A stretch of 64,000 bases of DNA from Winogradskyella sp. (GTDB taxonomy: Bacteria; Bacteroidota; Bacteroidia; Flavobacteriales; Flavobacteriaceae), in the NCBI RefSeq assembly GCF_028282165.1, contig NZ_JANQIM010000033.1:124001-188000 (forward strand), given 5' to 3'. The stretch's first letter is position 1; each line of letters begins with the position of its first letter. This document shows, one piece after another, positions 1 through 8,762 of the stretch. Position numbers and translations under genes: made by a program. The notes under the pieces are model-generated. The model ran no database searches. It was not told where the DNA came from and saw only the letters and a program-made list of their open reading frames with translations.

Positions 1-648
1 CAGTATAAGAAGGTTTTAAAGGAAAACCTCTCTAATACGGATAGGTATCAATTAAACTGGATTAATTATATGGTATGGGCGATAGTTTTGCTTTTTATTG
101 TTATTTACTTGGTTATAGTGGCACGTACAGATTTTCACCTTACCAGAGCGAGCTTCACCTTTAAGTTTGTAAATATATTTCTCTTTTTCTTTTTGCTAGC
201 TTTTGGTGTGAAATATCAAAAGCAGCTTATCTACTTCATAAAAAACGAAGTGGAGCCATTAAAGATTCTAACCAAGACAAAATACCTAAATTCTGCTTTA
301 ACAAAAGAGCATATGTCGCTCATATCTGAAAAGCTCAATTTACTCGTAGTAAATGAAAAACTTTATCTAGACGAATATTTATCACTGCAAAAAGTAGCTG
401 ATTTACTTAAAGAATCACCACAAAATATTTCACAGACCCTCAACAATCACCTCAATACGAATTTTTATAACTACATAAATGCTTTGCGTTTAAGTCTTGC
501 TGAAAAAAAACTCCGTGATCCTCAATTTTCTAAGTTGAGTATTATAGGAATTGCTATGGATTCTGGATTTAAGTCTAAGTCTACCTTCTACAAATTGTTT
601 AAACAAAAAACAGGCAAAACACCTACGGAGTATAGAAAAATAAGGTGA
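1..648 (+). CDS. AraC-family transcriptional regulator with membrane segment (5'-truncated by window edge)
   Basis: The frame is open from base 1 to the TGA at 646-648, so the start lies outside the window. The first internal ATG (70) falls in the middle of a membrane region and is not a credible start. Two hydrophobic segments (about bases 70-120 and 165-230) precede a cytoplasmic AraC-type DNA-binding domain with two helix-turn-helix motifs: the first around bases 385-450 (LQKVADLLKESPQNISQTLN), the second around 535-610 (IGIAMDSGFKSKSTFYKLFK), ending in the usual TPTEYR. Regulators with an N-terminal multi-helix membrane sensor and C-terminal AraC domain are common in Flavobacteriia. The target is unknown; the DUF2141 and DUF2306 genes downstream on the same strand are possible targets. 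Confidence 0.85.
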   Translation, partial: QYKKVLKENLSNTDRYQLNWINYMVWAIVLLFIVIYLVIVARTDFHLTRASFTFKFVNIFLFFFLLAFGVKYQKQLIYFIKNEVEPLKILTKTKYLNSALTKEHMSLISEKLNLLVVNEKLYLDEYLSLQKVADLLKESPQNISQTLNNHLNTNFYNYINALRLSLAEKKLRDPQFSKLSIIGIAMDSGFKSKSTFYKLFKQKTGKTPTEYRKIR

Positions 649-717
649 AGGTTTCCCTCCCGATTTAAATAGACTTCTCATAAAACCAAGCGTTGTAAAC
701 TTGGAAAAACAAAAATC

Positions 718-1149
718 ATGAGAACTTTATTAATTATTTTATTAGGTAGTTTAACACTACTCTTTCCTCAAAAAGATGGCATTTCCAATACACAAAACGC
801 CACATTAGAGATTAGAATTACAAACATTAAAAAAATGAAAGGCCATCTAATGGTCGCGGTGTTCGATACGGAGTCTAAGTTTTTGAAGGATTTTAGTATT
901 GCAAAACGAGAAAAAGTTAGCGATGAAGTACATGTATTAGCATTCGAAGATTTACCAAAAGGCACTTATGCTATAAGCATATTCCATGACATCAATGATA
1001 ACAAAAAGCTGGATGGTAATTTTATTGGTATTCCCAAAGAACCTTATGGTTTTTCTAATAACCCAAGTACATTTTTCGGACCACCTTCTTTTAAAAAGGC
1101 TTCGTTTAAGATAGAAAATGAGACAAAAACTATTACTGTTAAATTATGA
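718..1149 (+). CDS. DUF2141 domain-containing secreted protein
   Basis: A 143-residue protein with an N-terminal hydrophobic export signal (about residues 1-20) and a single beta-rich DUF2141 domain. Recognisable family motifs are KGHLMVAVFD near residue 41, FEDLPKGTYAISIFHDINDN (about 76-95), and the C-terminal PYGFSNNP followed by GPPSFKKASF. The molecular role of DUF2141 is not established; the domain looks like a small carbohydrate-binding or transthyretin-like fold, and members are periplasmic or surface proteins. It overlaps the next gene by four bases (ATGA at 1146-1149), so the two are probably translationally coupled. Confidence 0.85.
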   Translation: MRTLLIILLGSLTLLFPQKDGISNTQNATLEIRITNIKKMKGHLMVAVFDTESKFLKDFSIAKREKVSDEVHVLAFEDLPKGTYAISIFHDINDNKKLDGNFIGIPKEPYGFSNNPSTFFGPPSFKKASFKIENETKTITVKL

Positions 1150-1745
1150 AGCTGCGCATTTTTTTCAACTTTTTTTTGTGGTCTGGTACCTTTACGATGC
1201 TTGTAATGTCCATGCATTATTTTCAAAACTATGTTACTGGTATTATTCAAGGGAAGTCTTTATCCAATCAGCTTTGGTACCATATTGTTTTTAGGATACA
1301 TATTGTTTTTGGTATATTGGCTATGCTTGCAGCTCCGACACAGTTTTCAAAAAAATTGAGACAAAGACACATCCTATTGCACAAGACATTGGGTTATGTT
1401 TATGTGCTAGCAGTATTCTTAAGTGGATTAAGTGGATTGATCATAGCACAATTTGCAATGGGTGGATTAATGTCAAGGCTTGGTTTTTCATTCTTAGCCA
1501 TACTATGGCTTTTGTTTACTTATAAAGCCATTACTACAATATTGAAAAAGGAAGTCAAAAACCATCAAAAATGGATGATTCGAAGTTTTGCTTTAACATT
1601 TTCGGCAATCACATTAAGACTCATGTTGTTGTTGCCATTATTTTTTGATATTGAATTTATAACAATTTACAAATTAGCTTCTTGGTCATGTTGGATAATA
1701 AACCTTGGCATTGCAGAGCTAATAATAAGTCGAAATAGGATTTAG
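1146..1745 (+). CDS. DUF2306-like integral membrane protein
   Basis: A 199-residue, strongly hydrophobic protein with about five to six membrane segments. The start overlaps the DUF2141 stop codon (ATGA). Histidines at helix edges (YHIVFRIHIVFG, RQRHILLHKTLGYVYV, KNHQKWMIRSF) fit the DUF2306 / YozB-like family, whose conserved His-Arg pattern suggests possible haem or quinone contact, but no function is proven. Co-expression with a DUF2141 protein is the only context. The family call is fairly secure; function is unknown. Confidence 0.75.
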   Translation: MKLRIFFNFFLWSGTFTMLVMSMHYFQNYVTGIIQGKSLSNQLWYHIVFRIHIVFGILAMLAAPTQFSKKLRQRHILLHKTLGYVYVLAVFLSGLSGLIIAQFAMGGLMSRLGFSFLAILWLLFTYKAITTILKKEVKNHQKWMIRSFALTFSAITLRLMLLLPLFFDIEFITIYKLASWSCWIINLGIAELIISRNRI

Positions 1746-1766
1746 ATATCGTTTTTGGAATTGTTT

Positions 1767-2309
1767 TTATTCTTCTAGAATATCACTCACAATCTTCAAA
1801 TGGTGCATGGTGTGCACTTCCATAAACCTGATGGCTTGAGCTTTATTGAGTTGACCAAAGTAGGGATGGTTAAAATGAGACTTTTTATCGAAGAGTTTTA
1901 ATTTTTCAACATTAGCTTTAGCCATATTAATTTGAAGAATAAGACTTTCCGTTAAAATGCTATCAGGCGGTCTTACAACACTAGGAGATTGAGCTCTTCC
2001 TCTTGGGATATGTCCTGAGGATAATGATAATATGCGGCTAAAATTAAAGTAGCTTTTGCTATAATCATCTGGATTCGAAATTTCTAAGGTGTCTGTAATC
2101 TTATTTATTGTTTTGAGCATATGGTCTAGATGCCATGCCACGTCAACAGTAGATATACTAGAATCTATACTGTCCCGAAATTGAACTTTTGTGTCAATTT
2201 CATTGATTAAGGGTAACAGAACTTCTGGATTACTTTGACTCATTTTACATCTCAAAAACAGTACAGCTATAAAGGTAAGTAGTATTATAATTAATAGTCT
2301 TTTTTTCAT
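1767..2309 (-). CDS. DinB-like (DUF1569-type) four-helix protein
   Basis: A 180-residue protein with an N-terminal hydrophobic stretch (about 4-19) ending near a Cys (residue 21), so it may be a lipoprotein. The body matches the DinB/YfiT metal-binding four-helix superfamily of DUF1569 type: WHLDHMLKTI carries the first histidines, and HPYFGQLNKAQ plus HTMHHLKIV near the C-terminus supply the others. Related proteins are thiol-dependent transferases or have unknown substrates; the usual form is cytoplasmic, so the export signal is unusual. It converges on the DUF2306 gene with a 21-base gap and lies just downstream of the SDR gene. Confidence 0.65.
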   Translation of the reverse strand: MKKRLLIIILLTFIAVLFLRCKMSQSNPEVLLPLINEIDTKVQFRDSIDSSISTVDVAWHLDHMLKTINKITDTLEISNPDDYSKSYFNFSRILSLSSGHIPRGRAQSPSVVRPPDSILTESLILQINMAKANVEKLKLFDKKSHFNHPYFGQLNKAQAIRFMEVHTMHHLKIVSDILEE

Positions 2310-2346
2310 CTTAGTATGTTTTTTGAAAGGAATTTTGGCTCCTAAT

Positions 2347-3159
2347 TCATGCTTGTTGTTTTGTAAACCCTTTCATCACTCGCCCCATAATACGGATTTT
2401 ACCCCATCGCGGTGTCATTCTCAAATTGTAAACCAAAAATTTGGTTAAGAAACCCGGTAGTACAGTTGTTTTTTCTCCTATAGCATTTATTATGGGCAAA
2501 GCAACATCTTTGGGTTTGAGTGCTTTTGACATTTTCATATCTGCTCTTGCTGAAAATCCAGTTTCGACAGGTCCTGGTGCTGCACATAGCACATCGATGC
2601 CTTCAGGTTTTAATTCTATGGAAAGCGCTTCTCCTAAAGATTGTACGTAAGCTTTTGTCGCCGCATAATTAGCAGCATTAGGAACTCCTTGAAAAGCCAC
2701 CATAGAACTTAAAAGTACGATAGCACCTTTTTTTGATTGACCCTTCATTTTTTTAGCAAAGTGGTGGGTTAAAATCAATAAGGATCTACAGTTAAGATCC
2801 AACATGTTTGTCTCTTTTTCTATGCTAGAGTTGATGAACTTACCTGATGTCCCATAACCGGCATTTAGAATAACGATACCTAAATTCAAATGTTCCGTTT
2901 CTTCTATTAAATGTATCACATCAATTTCTACCGATAAATCACCAGCTATCACTACGACATCAATGTTGTATGCTTCAATAAGTTGTTGCTTTAAAACGTC
3001 TAATAAATTCTTTCGTCGTCCAGTAACCACTAAATTAAAACCAGCTTCACCTAGCTTAATAGCCATTTCTTTACCAATGCCAGAAGTGGCGCCAGTGATG
3101 AGTATCCATTGGCCGTAATTGCCTTTTAGTCTTTTAATTGTTCTATCTTTAAGTTTCAT
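2347..3159 (-). CDS. short-chain dehydrogenase/reductase (SDR)
   Basis: A 270-residue classical SDR. The Rossmann nucleotide-binding motif TGATSGIG is at residues 22-29, NAG at 99-101, the catalytic Ser at about 151-152 and the catalytic YAATK with Tyr165 and Lys169. The length and the C-terminal extension (LTKFLVYNLRMTPRWGKIRIMG) resemble the DltE/YqjQ-like SDRs often annotated as NAD(P)-dependent oxidoreductases of unknown substrate. It is probably cotranscribed with the downstream DinB-like gene (38-base gap). Substrate cannot be inferred. Confidence 0.85.
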   Translation of the reverse strand: MKLKDRTIKRLKGNYGQWILITGATSGIGKEMAIKLGEAGFNLVVTGRRKNLLDVLKQQLIEAYNIDVVVIAGDLSVEIDVIHLIEETEHLNLGIVILNAGYGTSGKFINSSIEKETNMLDLNCRSLLILTHHFAKKMKGQSKKGAIVLLSSMVAFQGVPNAANYAATKAYVQSLGEALSIELKPEGIDVLCAAPGPVETGFSARADMKMSKALKPKDVALPIINAIGEKTTVLPGFLTKFLVYNLRMTPRWGKIRIMGRVMKGFTKQQA

Positions 3160-3199
3160 TTTTATTTGTTTTAATTGTTTCGAGGCTGTCTAAAAAGTC

Positions 3200-3292
3200 G
3201 TCATCCCGAACAAAGTGATGGAATCTTTTCAAATTCAAGTTATTGATTATGAGATCGCCACCGCCGACAGCAGGCGTCGGCATGGCAATGAC
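3200..3292. repeat. degenerate dispersed hairpin repeat (GTCAT...ATGAC type)
   Basis: Intergenic sequence bounded by GTCAT (3200-3204) and ATGAC (3288-3292). It holds a GC-rich hairpin, GCCGAC (3263-3268) pairing with GTCGGC (3276-3281). The right end (GGCAATGACATTG) resembles the right end of the complete repeat at 29676-29759. It lies between the SDR gene and the end of the TonB receptor gene. I treat it as a diverged relative of that family. Confidence 0.5.
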
Positions 3293-3350
3293 ATTGGGTT
3301 TATGCCATTTAGGCAATCTTTTGATTTCAGCTATTAATCAATCTTAAAAC

Positions 3351-5735
3351 TCAGAACTGAAATCTGTAACCAAAGTCAGGAAAAAACCCAATCTGGTCTA
3401 CTTGATTTATTTCATTAGTCAATCGGTTAAATCGTCTTACAAATACATTTTCATTGTTGGTAAGATTTTGAAAATCAAAATAAAACTGGTGTGATATTTT
3501 TTTAGAACTACTATTAATTTTCAAACCAAATTTTAAGTCCCAACGAAAATAATCGTCGTACTGCTCGCTAAAAGCAATGTCCTCTTGTAAAACTTCAAAA
3601 CCAGCCTCCTGTGAAGCTTCCAAATCAATCGGTGTAAAATAGCGTCCACCAGCAAAGCTCACCCTAGTATCAAAAAACAACATGTTTTTCCTGGCTTTAC
3701 CAATAGGAAACTCGCGACCCGCTAGGAAGTTAATGACGTAGCCGTTATTAAATGGCGAGTTGCGTTCTATGCCATCACTACCTTCATACTTACTTTCAAA
3801 AATGGAAGTGGTCAACAATCCATAATACCCTTTACTGAAAAACTTTTCTATGGTTAATTCTATACCTTGGTTAAAACCTGTGCCTTCGTTAATTAAGGAC
3901 ACACGATCATTGTCAAATTCAAAATCTGCCCCTTCGGTTAATGAGGAATAACTCGACGGAAAGGCTTCTACAGCGGCATCACTAATATCTTGACGATACA
4001 CTTCTATCTTTGCTCTCCAATCCGAACCGAGTTTAGTGTCATATCCTATGACATAATGATTACTACGAACAAAATCCAGGTCTCGGTTAGTTTGTATGAT
4101 CTCACCATTAACATTTTCATTAAGAAATAACAGTGGAAATACGACGGATTGATGATGTAGGCCGTATCCAAAATTTAAACTGTTATTTGAGTTTATCTTA
4201 TAGCTAAGACTTGCTCTAGGTTCTAACACAAATTGCTCATTAAGGGTGCCATATTGCGCATGTATACCAGCATTTAAAGTTATAGACTTAGTGAGTCTAA
4301 ATTGACCTTGAATGTAAGGTTGAATAAGTGTGAGATTATCATCAATATCTATAAAGCTTGTTAAATCTGGGTCTCCATCACCATTTATATCGGGCTGTTC
4401 TTCTCGATCTCTTAATACGGCCTCTACACCAAAGTTCTCTATCAATATACCAGTTCTTAGCGTTGTTTTATTGCTTAGTTTTGAATTAAATAATGTTGAA
4501 AATGTCAACCGAGCTTCATTATTTGTGGCTTCAGTGTATAAAATAGAACGCTCTTGGGGTGTATCTTTATCTATAAATCGATTAGCAGTAATATCACTTT
4601 CCGAAACAGATCCCGAAATTACTGTTTTTAAGTACGAACTATTTCCAATGGTAATTCTATGTTTTAAGCCTACAACTCCAAAATTCGATCTCACAAATAG
4701 ATCTTCATCCTCGGCAGCAAAAAGGTCATCTTCATCAATTTCATCACCTAAAAAATCAATATTGGAGTCTCCTAAAATTCCAAAAAGTGAAAAATTCCCC
4801 CATTTGGTGTCACCAAAGTCAAGATTGAAGGATACATCAAAGTAGTTTGGGGTTGCCACAGATCCTCCAGCTGCACCCGCTCCAATAATGCCTACCAAGG
4901 AATAGCGGCCAGCCACTAAAAAGGAACCATTATTTTTGCCAAAAGGTCCTTCTGCTGTGGCTTCTACTCCAGTAAATGCTCCTGCTTGTAGGGTGTACTC
5001 ATACTCATCTTTATTTCCTTTTCTAAACCCTAGATCAAAGACACCGCCAAGGGCATTTCCGTATTCTGCTGGAAATGCTGAGGTTAAGAAATCTGAGTTT
5101 TTTAAGACATTTGGATTAATTGCTGAAACGGGGCCTCCTGTAGTTCCAAATGCCGAAAAGTGATTAGGATTAGGAATGGGAACACCTTCTAGCCGCCACA
5201 ATAATCCTACAGGCGAATTACCACGTACTACAATATCATTTCTGCTGTCATCAGGCGAAGACACTCCGGCAAAGTTGGCAGCCAATCGACCAACATCACT
5301 TCGACCTCCCGAAAAACGGTTGACCTCTTCTAAACTAAATTGTCGGGCAGAAACGGCAGCTAACTTGTTTATGGACCGATCTTTGTTGGTTTCTGGTGTA
5401 ATGATTACTGCATCTAGTTGATCAAAAGATTCGATAAGACTAACATCTATCACAGCATCTTTACCTGTGGTAACTACAATATTAGGGATGGTTATCGTTT
5501 CAAAACCAATGTAACTGATTCTTATGCTTTGTCTTCCGATGGGTACGTTCTCTAAAACGTAGTAGCCATCATCATCGGTTACGGTTCCCATTGGCTTTTC
5601 AGTGTCTAGTAGCTCTACCGTGGCACCAAGAAGTGGGATTTCAGATTGTTTGTCTATAATTTTACCCTTAATGATTCCCGTTTGGGCATAACTCAACGTA
5701 CTCGATAGTACAAAGAGAAGAAATAACTTTTTCAT
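3351..5735 (-). CDS. TonB-dependent outer-membrane receptor with carboxypeptidase-type leader domain
   Basis: A 794-residue outer-membrane receptor. I start it at the ATG at 5735, which begins a signal peptide (MKKLFLLFVLSSTLSYAQ); the frame extends eight codons upstream only to a TTG. Residues about 19-100 form a CarboxypepD_reg-like beta domain (GIIKGKIIDKQSEIPLLGAT), followed by the plug (about 115-220) and a 22-strand barrel ending in aromatic FGYRFQF. No SusD-type partner is adjacent, so it is not an obvious glycan system; peptide, siderophore or other ligands are possible. It is divergent from a LytS/LytTR pair across a 264-base gap, suggesting regulation by that pair (inference). Confidence 0.88.
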   Translation of the reverse strand: MKKLFLLFVLSSTLSYAQTGIIKGKIIDKQSEIPLLGATVELLDTEKPMGTVTDDDGYYVLENVPIGRQSIRISYIGFETITIPNIVVTTGKDAVIDVSLIESFDQLDAVIITPETNKDRSINKLAAVSARQFSLEEVNRFSGGRSDVGRLAANFAGVSSPDDSRNDIVVRGNSPVGLLWRLEGVPIPNPNHFSAFGTTGGPVSAINPNVLKNSDFLTSAFPAEYGNALGGVFDLGFRKGNKDEYEYTLQAGAFTGVEATAEGPFGKNNGSFLVAGRYSLVGIIGAGAAGGSVATPNYFDVSFNLDFGDTKWGNFSLFGILGDSNIDFLGDEIDEDDLFAAEDEDLFVRSNFGVVGLKHRITIGNSSYLKTVISGSVSESDITANRFIDKDTPQERSILYTEATNNEARLTFSTLFNSKLSNKTTLRTGILIENFGVEAVLRDREEQPDINGDGDPDLTSFIDIDDNLTLIQPYIQGQFRLTKSITLNAGIHAQYGTLNEQFVLEPRASLSYKINSNNSLNFGYGLHHQSVVFPLLFLNENVNGEIIQTNRDLDFVRSNHYVIGYDTKLGSDWRAKIEVYRQDISDAAVEAFPSSYSSLTEGADFEFDNDRVSLINEGTGFNQGIELTIEKFFSKGYYGLLTTSIFESKYEGSDGIERNSPFNNGYVINFLAGREFPIGKARKNMLFFDTRVSFAGGRYFTPIDLEASQEAGFEVLQEDIAFSEQYDDYFRWDLKFGLKINSSSKKISHQFYFDFQNLTNNENVFVRRFNRLTNEINQVDQIGFFPDFGYRFQF

Positions 5736-5849
5736 AGTTTTTTTGATTTGTTTACTCAAAGCTCAATAGATATAATTGAAACGGAAATGCAATAGTTTTT
5801 AATTGTTGATTTTTGTCCTGAAGTGTTATTATCTATGATTGAAGAACTC

Positions 5850-5891
5850 ATTTAATGTTAAATCATAGTATTTTACAATTGAACATTAAAT
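5850..5891. promoter_or_regulatory. 10-bp inverted repeat in the receptor/LytS divergent intergenic region
   Basis: ATTTAATGTT at 5850-5859 and its exact reverse complement AACATTAAAT at 5882-5891 are separated by 22 bases, about three turns centre to centre. They lie between the divergent TonB receptor (start 5735) and histidine kinase (start 6000). The geometry could suit a dimeric regulator; no binding is shown. Confidence 0.35.
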
Positions 5892-5999
5892 CCTAACAAC
5901 TGAAAAGGGTTTTTAACAATCCAATTATTCAATATACCATCTGTCGATTGAGTATAGTATATTTGATTACCATTAAGAAGTGTATTAGGAGTAAATGCG

Positions 6000-7070
6000 A
6001 TGATAAGTAAAAGCTTTTTGAAGAAAATAGGATTGAGGTTCCTGGTCATTAATATTGTTTTTTTGGCCATTAAACTCTTTGTCGAAAAAGATCCTAATGA
6101 AAGTTACCTTAACAACACTACGATATTCTACTACTTTTCGACCTTCGTTCTTTTTATGACTACTTGGGAAGTCAATGATTGGTTGATAAAGAAAAGCAAG
6201 AACACACCCCAAAAAAATGAACTTGTAACAAATATTGCCATTTTCATCATCACGATTTTATTTGTTTTATCACTAGCTGCGATTATTTATTATCTAGGGA
6301 TTTTTGAATTAAAGTCTATTTGTCAAATAGTAACTGATGATCCTTGGAAAGTATTCAAAATAGATATGTTTAGAGCCTTAGGTTTAGCAGCAGTATTTTC
6401 GGTATTTAATCAGTTTTATTGGGTATATAAGGACAAAAGAAGCCTCGAATTATCCTTACTCGAACTGAAAAAGGAAATGATGACATCTAAGTACAGTTCG
6501 CTTAAAAGCCAAATAAGTCCGCACTTTTTATTTAATAGTTTAAATACGCTAACCTCACTCATGTACGAGGATAGGGATTTGGCATCTGACTTCGTAACAC
6601 GTTTGGCATCATGCTATCGTTATATTTTGGATAATAGAGAAGAAGATCTGGCTAGTTTGGATAAAGAACTACAATTTTTGGATTCCTTTATTTTTATGAT
6701 GAAGGTAAGGCACGACGGCGCTATTTATATCAATACAAATATTAATATTAAAACCAATACAGTACTTATTCCTACACTCGCATTACAGATGTTGGTAGAA
6801 AATGCTTTGAAGCATAATTACTATTCTAAAGAGCAGCCTATTTCCATTGATATTAATGTTAAGGATGGCCGATTGATCGTTAAGAATAATATTAGAAAAC
6901 GCGTAGACTCTGAAACATCCACAAAGTTAGGCTTGGCTAATATTAAAAAACGCTTAGCATTTTATACTAATAAAGACGTGATAATAGATGATGATAACGG
7001 CATGTTTAAAGTGAGTATACCATTATTGAGTAGAGATAAAATTATTGTGAAAGACTTAACTGTTGCCTAG
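6000..7070 (+). CDS. LytS-family sensor histidine kinase (HisKA_5 / His_kinase)
   Basis: A 356-residue membrane kinase. Four hydrophobic segments (about 11-27, 43-55, 77-100, 124-142) precede the short dimerisation/phosphoacceptor region of the His_kinase family, with His175 in SQISPHFLFNSLN. The N box is LQMLVENALKHNY (Asn268), and a compact GHKL ATPase ends in GLANIKKRLAFY. It autophosphorylates the histidine and passes phosphate to the LytTR regulator encoded four bases downstream. The membrane input signal is unknown. The divergent TonB receptor is the likeliest regulatory target or sensing partner. Confidence 0.9.
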   Translation: MISKSFLKKIGLRFLVINIVFLAIKLFVEKDPNESYLNNTTIFYYFSTFVLFMTTWEVNDWLIKKSKNTPQKNELVTNIAIFIITILFVLSLAAIIYYLGIFELKSICQIVTDDPWKVFKIDMFRALGLAAVFSVFNQFYWVYKDKRSLELSLLELKKEMMTSKYSSLKSQISPHFLFNSLNTLTSLMYEDRDLASDFVTRLASCYRYILDNREEDLASLDKELQFLDSFIFMMKVRHDGAIYINTNINIKTNTVLIPTLALQMLVENALKHNYYSKEQPISIDINVKDGRLIVKNNIRKRVDSETSTKLGLANIKKRLAFYTNKDVIIDDDNGMFKVSIPLLSRDKIIVKDLTVA

Positions 7071-7074
7071 TACA

Positions 7075-7827
7075 ATGAAAGCCGTAATTGTCGAAGACGA
7101 AGACATAGCCTCTAGAAGACTAAGACACTTAGTCGAAGAGCTTGCGCCAGAATGTGAGATACTTGCACAAATTTCTTCGGTTGAAAGTGGTTTGAAGTGG
7201 TTTTCTGAAAACCAACTACCAGACCTTATTTTTTTAGACATCCAATTGAATGATGGATATGGTTTTGATATTATAGATCAGTTGCCAAAACATCCACCAA
7301 TCATCTTTACGACAGCTTATAATGAATATGCCATACGAGGTTTTAAGTACAATGGGTTAGACTATTTATTAAAGCCAATTGATAAAAATGAACTTAAAAA
7401 AGCACTAGAAAAGTACACTAGCATTATTGATAGCAGACAAAATAATGCAGCAGATATTGATGCCATAAGACAGTTATTTACAAAAGCATACAAAAAGCGA
7501 TTTATTGTAAAGATTGGTAACCAATTCAGTACCTATAAGGTAGAGGATATCGCTTATTTTATGGCCGATGAGGGACTTATTTTTTTATGTACTCACAAAG
7601 GACAAAAGTGCCCAATTGAATATACCATTGATCAACTTGAAGAAATTTTAGATCCTATTCAATTTTTTAGAATTAATAGAAAATATATGGTGTCTGTAAA
7701 TGCGGTTGAAGAAATTCACAGCTACTTTAATTCTAGATTGTTACTAAAACTAAATCCACTACAAGAGGAACAGATTATTGTTTCTAGAGAACGCACCACC
7801 AACTTTAAGAAGTGGTTGGATATGTAG
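7075..7827 (+). CDS. LytTR-family response regulator
   Basis: A 250-residue regulator. I prefer the ATG at 7075 (MKAVIVEDED) to an in-frame TTG at 7063 because receiver domains begin at this position and the ATG follows the kinase stop by four bases. The receiver domain (about 1-120) has acidic residues at 7-10, phosphoacceptor Asp55 in LIFLDIQL, and Lys in LLKPIDKNELKKAL. The C-terminal LytTR DNA-binding domain (about 145-250) shows YFMADEG, FFRINRKYMVSVNAVEEI and VSRERTTNFKKWL. It is the cognate partner of the upstream kinase. Confidence 0.92.
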   Translation: MKAVIVEDEDIASRRLRHLVEELAPECEILAQISSVESGLKWFSENQLPDLIFLDIQLNDGYGFDIIDQLPKHPPIIFTTAYNEYAIRGFKYNGLDYLLKPIDKNELKKALEKYTSIIDSRQNNAADIDAIRQLFTKAYKKRFIVKIGNQFSTYKVEDIAYFMADEGLIFLCTHKGQKCPIEYTIDQLEEILDPIQFFRINRKYMVSVNAVEEIHSYFNSRLLLKLNPLQEEQIIVSRERTTNFKKWLDM

Positions 7828-7846
7828 ATTGGTGTTGGGTTGTTAC

Positions 7847-7888
7847 GTCAGTTCGAGTGATTTACGATAGTGAATCGTATCGAGAACT
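7847..7888 (+). repeat. covariant hairpin repeat, copy 1
   Basis: A 42-base unit: left arm GTCAGTTCGAGT, inner hairpin GATTTAC-gata-GTGAATC, right arm GTATCGAGAACT. It differs at only two positions from the copy at 8615-8656. About 70 bases further on, a CACTGAGCGTAGTTGAAGTG segment (around 7950-7969) is related to the second module seen at 8672-8706. Confidence 0.8.
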
Positions 7889-8024
7889 TTATTACGTCAA
7901 TGACTTTGTAGTTTTTGTACACAATTTCTTGAGACATTCCGACTGTGTTCACTGAGCGTAGTTGAAGTGACGTTCTAAGTTAATTATGACAGAAAACAAT
8001 ATCAAGTACCATATCATTTAAGCA

Positions 8025-8495
8025 CTAATAAGTTCTCCCTGCATTAATATACATCATCACATCATTGATACAGGTTTTTAGATTGTCTTTAACCTCGTGT
8101 GCCCAAAACCGAAATACCGTATAACCCATTTCTCGCAATTGCTGATTTACTTCCTTGTCGCGCTGCATGTTGCGCTCAATCTTTGGAATCCAAAAATCTC
8201 TGTTGGTTTTTAGATGGTCTTTTCGCTCGTCCCAATTATAACCGTGCCAATATTCGCCATCGATAAACACGGCAAGCTTATATTTCTTAATGCTTACGTC
8301 TGGCCGTCCAGGCAATTGCTTGCTGTCTACACGATAGCGAACATTTTTCCCCCAAAGTGCTTTACGAAATAATAATTCGGGTTTGGTATTCTTACCACGA
8401 ATTTTGCTCATTATCTTTGAGCGCTTCTTTGTGGTATAGAAACCCGCTTCTTCATTAAAGCGTGGGACTTTTATTTTTTCTTCTGAATACAGCAT
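8025..8495 (-). CDS. Vsr-like very short patch repair endonuclease (orphan)
   Basis: A 156-residue PD-(D/E)XK-superfamily nuclease of the Vsr family. Family motifs are MSKIRGKNTKPELLFRKALW (29-48), YRVDSKQLPGRPDV with the predicted metal-binding Asp66 (Asp51 in E. coli Vsr), and IDGEYWHGYNW with His84 (E. coli His69). By alignment from memory, the E. coli zinc ligands Cys66, His71, Cys73 and Cys117 correspond here to Glu81, Tyr86, Trp88 and His133, so the zinc site appears lost. Classical Vsr nicks T:G mismatches left by Dcm-type methylation. No cytosine methyltransferase is encoded in this window, so the substrate is uncertain. It is flanked by dispersed repeats. Confidence 0.85.
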   Translation of the reverse strand: MLYSEEKIKVPRFNEEAGFYTTKKRSKIMSKIRGKNTKPELLFRKALWGKNVRYRVDSKQLPGRPDVSIKKYKLAVFIDGEYWHGYNWDERKDHLKTNRDFWIPKIERNMQRDKEVNQQLREMGYTVFRFWAHEVKDNLKTCINDVMMYINAGRTY

Positions 8496-8532
8496 AGACC
8501 TAGAAGATACGAATTATTTAGACCATAGATGT

Positions 8533-8562
8533 GTCAGTTCGAGTGAAATTCCTCAAGAATTT
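8533..8562 (+). repeat. covariant hairpin repeat, truncated copy
   Basis: Left arm GTCAGTTCGAGTG (8533-8545) followed by inner hairpin AAATTC-ctcaa-GAATTT (8546-8562). The expected right arm is replaced by an unrelated GC-richer stretch (8563-8590, including CCTACCGAACAGACGGG). The 315-base gap between Vsr and ahcY (8496-8810) otherwise holds two more repeat modules and the ahcY terminator. Confidence 0.6.
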
Positions 8563-8614
8563 TGCTAGCCTACCGAACAGACGGGCTCAAAGTGAGATAG
8601 TGATTGGTTGTTAA

Positions 8615-8656
8615 GTCAGTTCGAGTGATTCACGGTAGTGAATCGTATCGAGAACT
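8615..8656 (+). repeat. covariant hairpin repeat, copy 2
   Basis: GTCAGTTCGAGT, a perfect inner hairpin GATTCAC-ggta-GTGAATC (8627-8644), and right arm GTATCGAGAACT. Outer AGTTC pairs with GAACT. It is 40/42 identical to the 7847-7888 copy. Confidence 0.85.
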
Positions 8657-8671
8657 CATTTAAAGATAATG

Positions 8672-8706
8672 ACTTCTCGATAGTTCTGCTGAGCGTAGTC
8701 GAAGTG
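8672..8706 (-). repeat. repeat module related to 15004-15038 (inverted copy)
   Basis: The 35 bases from ACTTCTCGATAGTT to CGTAGTCGAAGTG are the reverse complement of 15004-15038 with one mismatch. It contains the TGAGCGTAGTCGAAGTG sequence of which variants occur near 7950, inside the TonB receptor at 16193, and near 56460. Confidence 0.8.
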
Positions 8707-8762
8707 TATTCTGACAGTAAACGTCTGAATACTCGAAGTGATAATGAATTAACTTAAAACAA

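Noticed and set aside
4330..4845. 171-residue open frame antisense to the TonB receptor
   Set aside because: It mirrors the receptor codons, has no recognisable domain and lies wholly within a well-supported gene.
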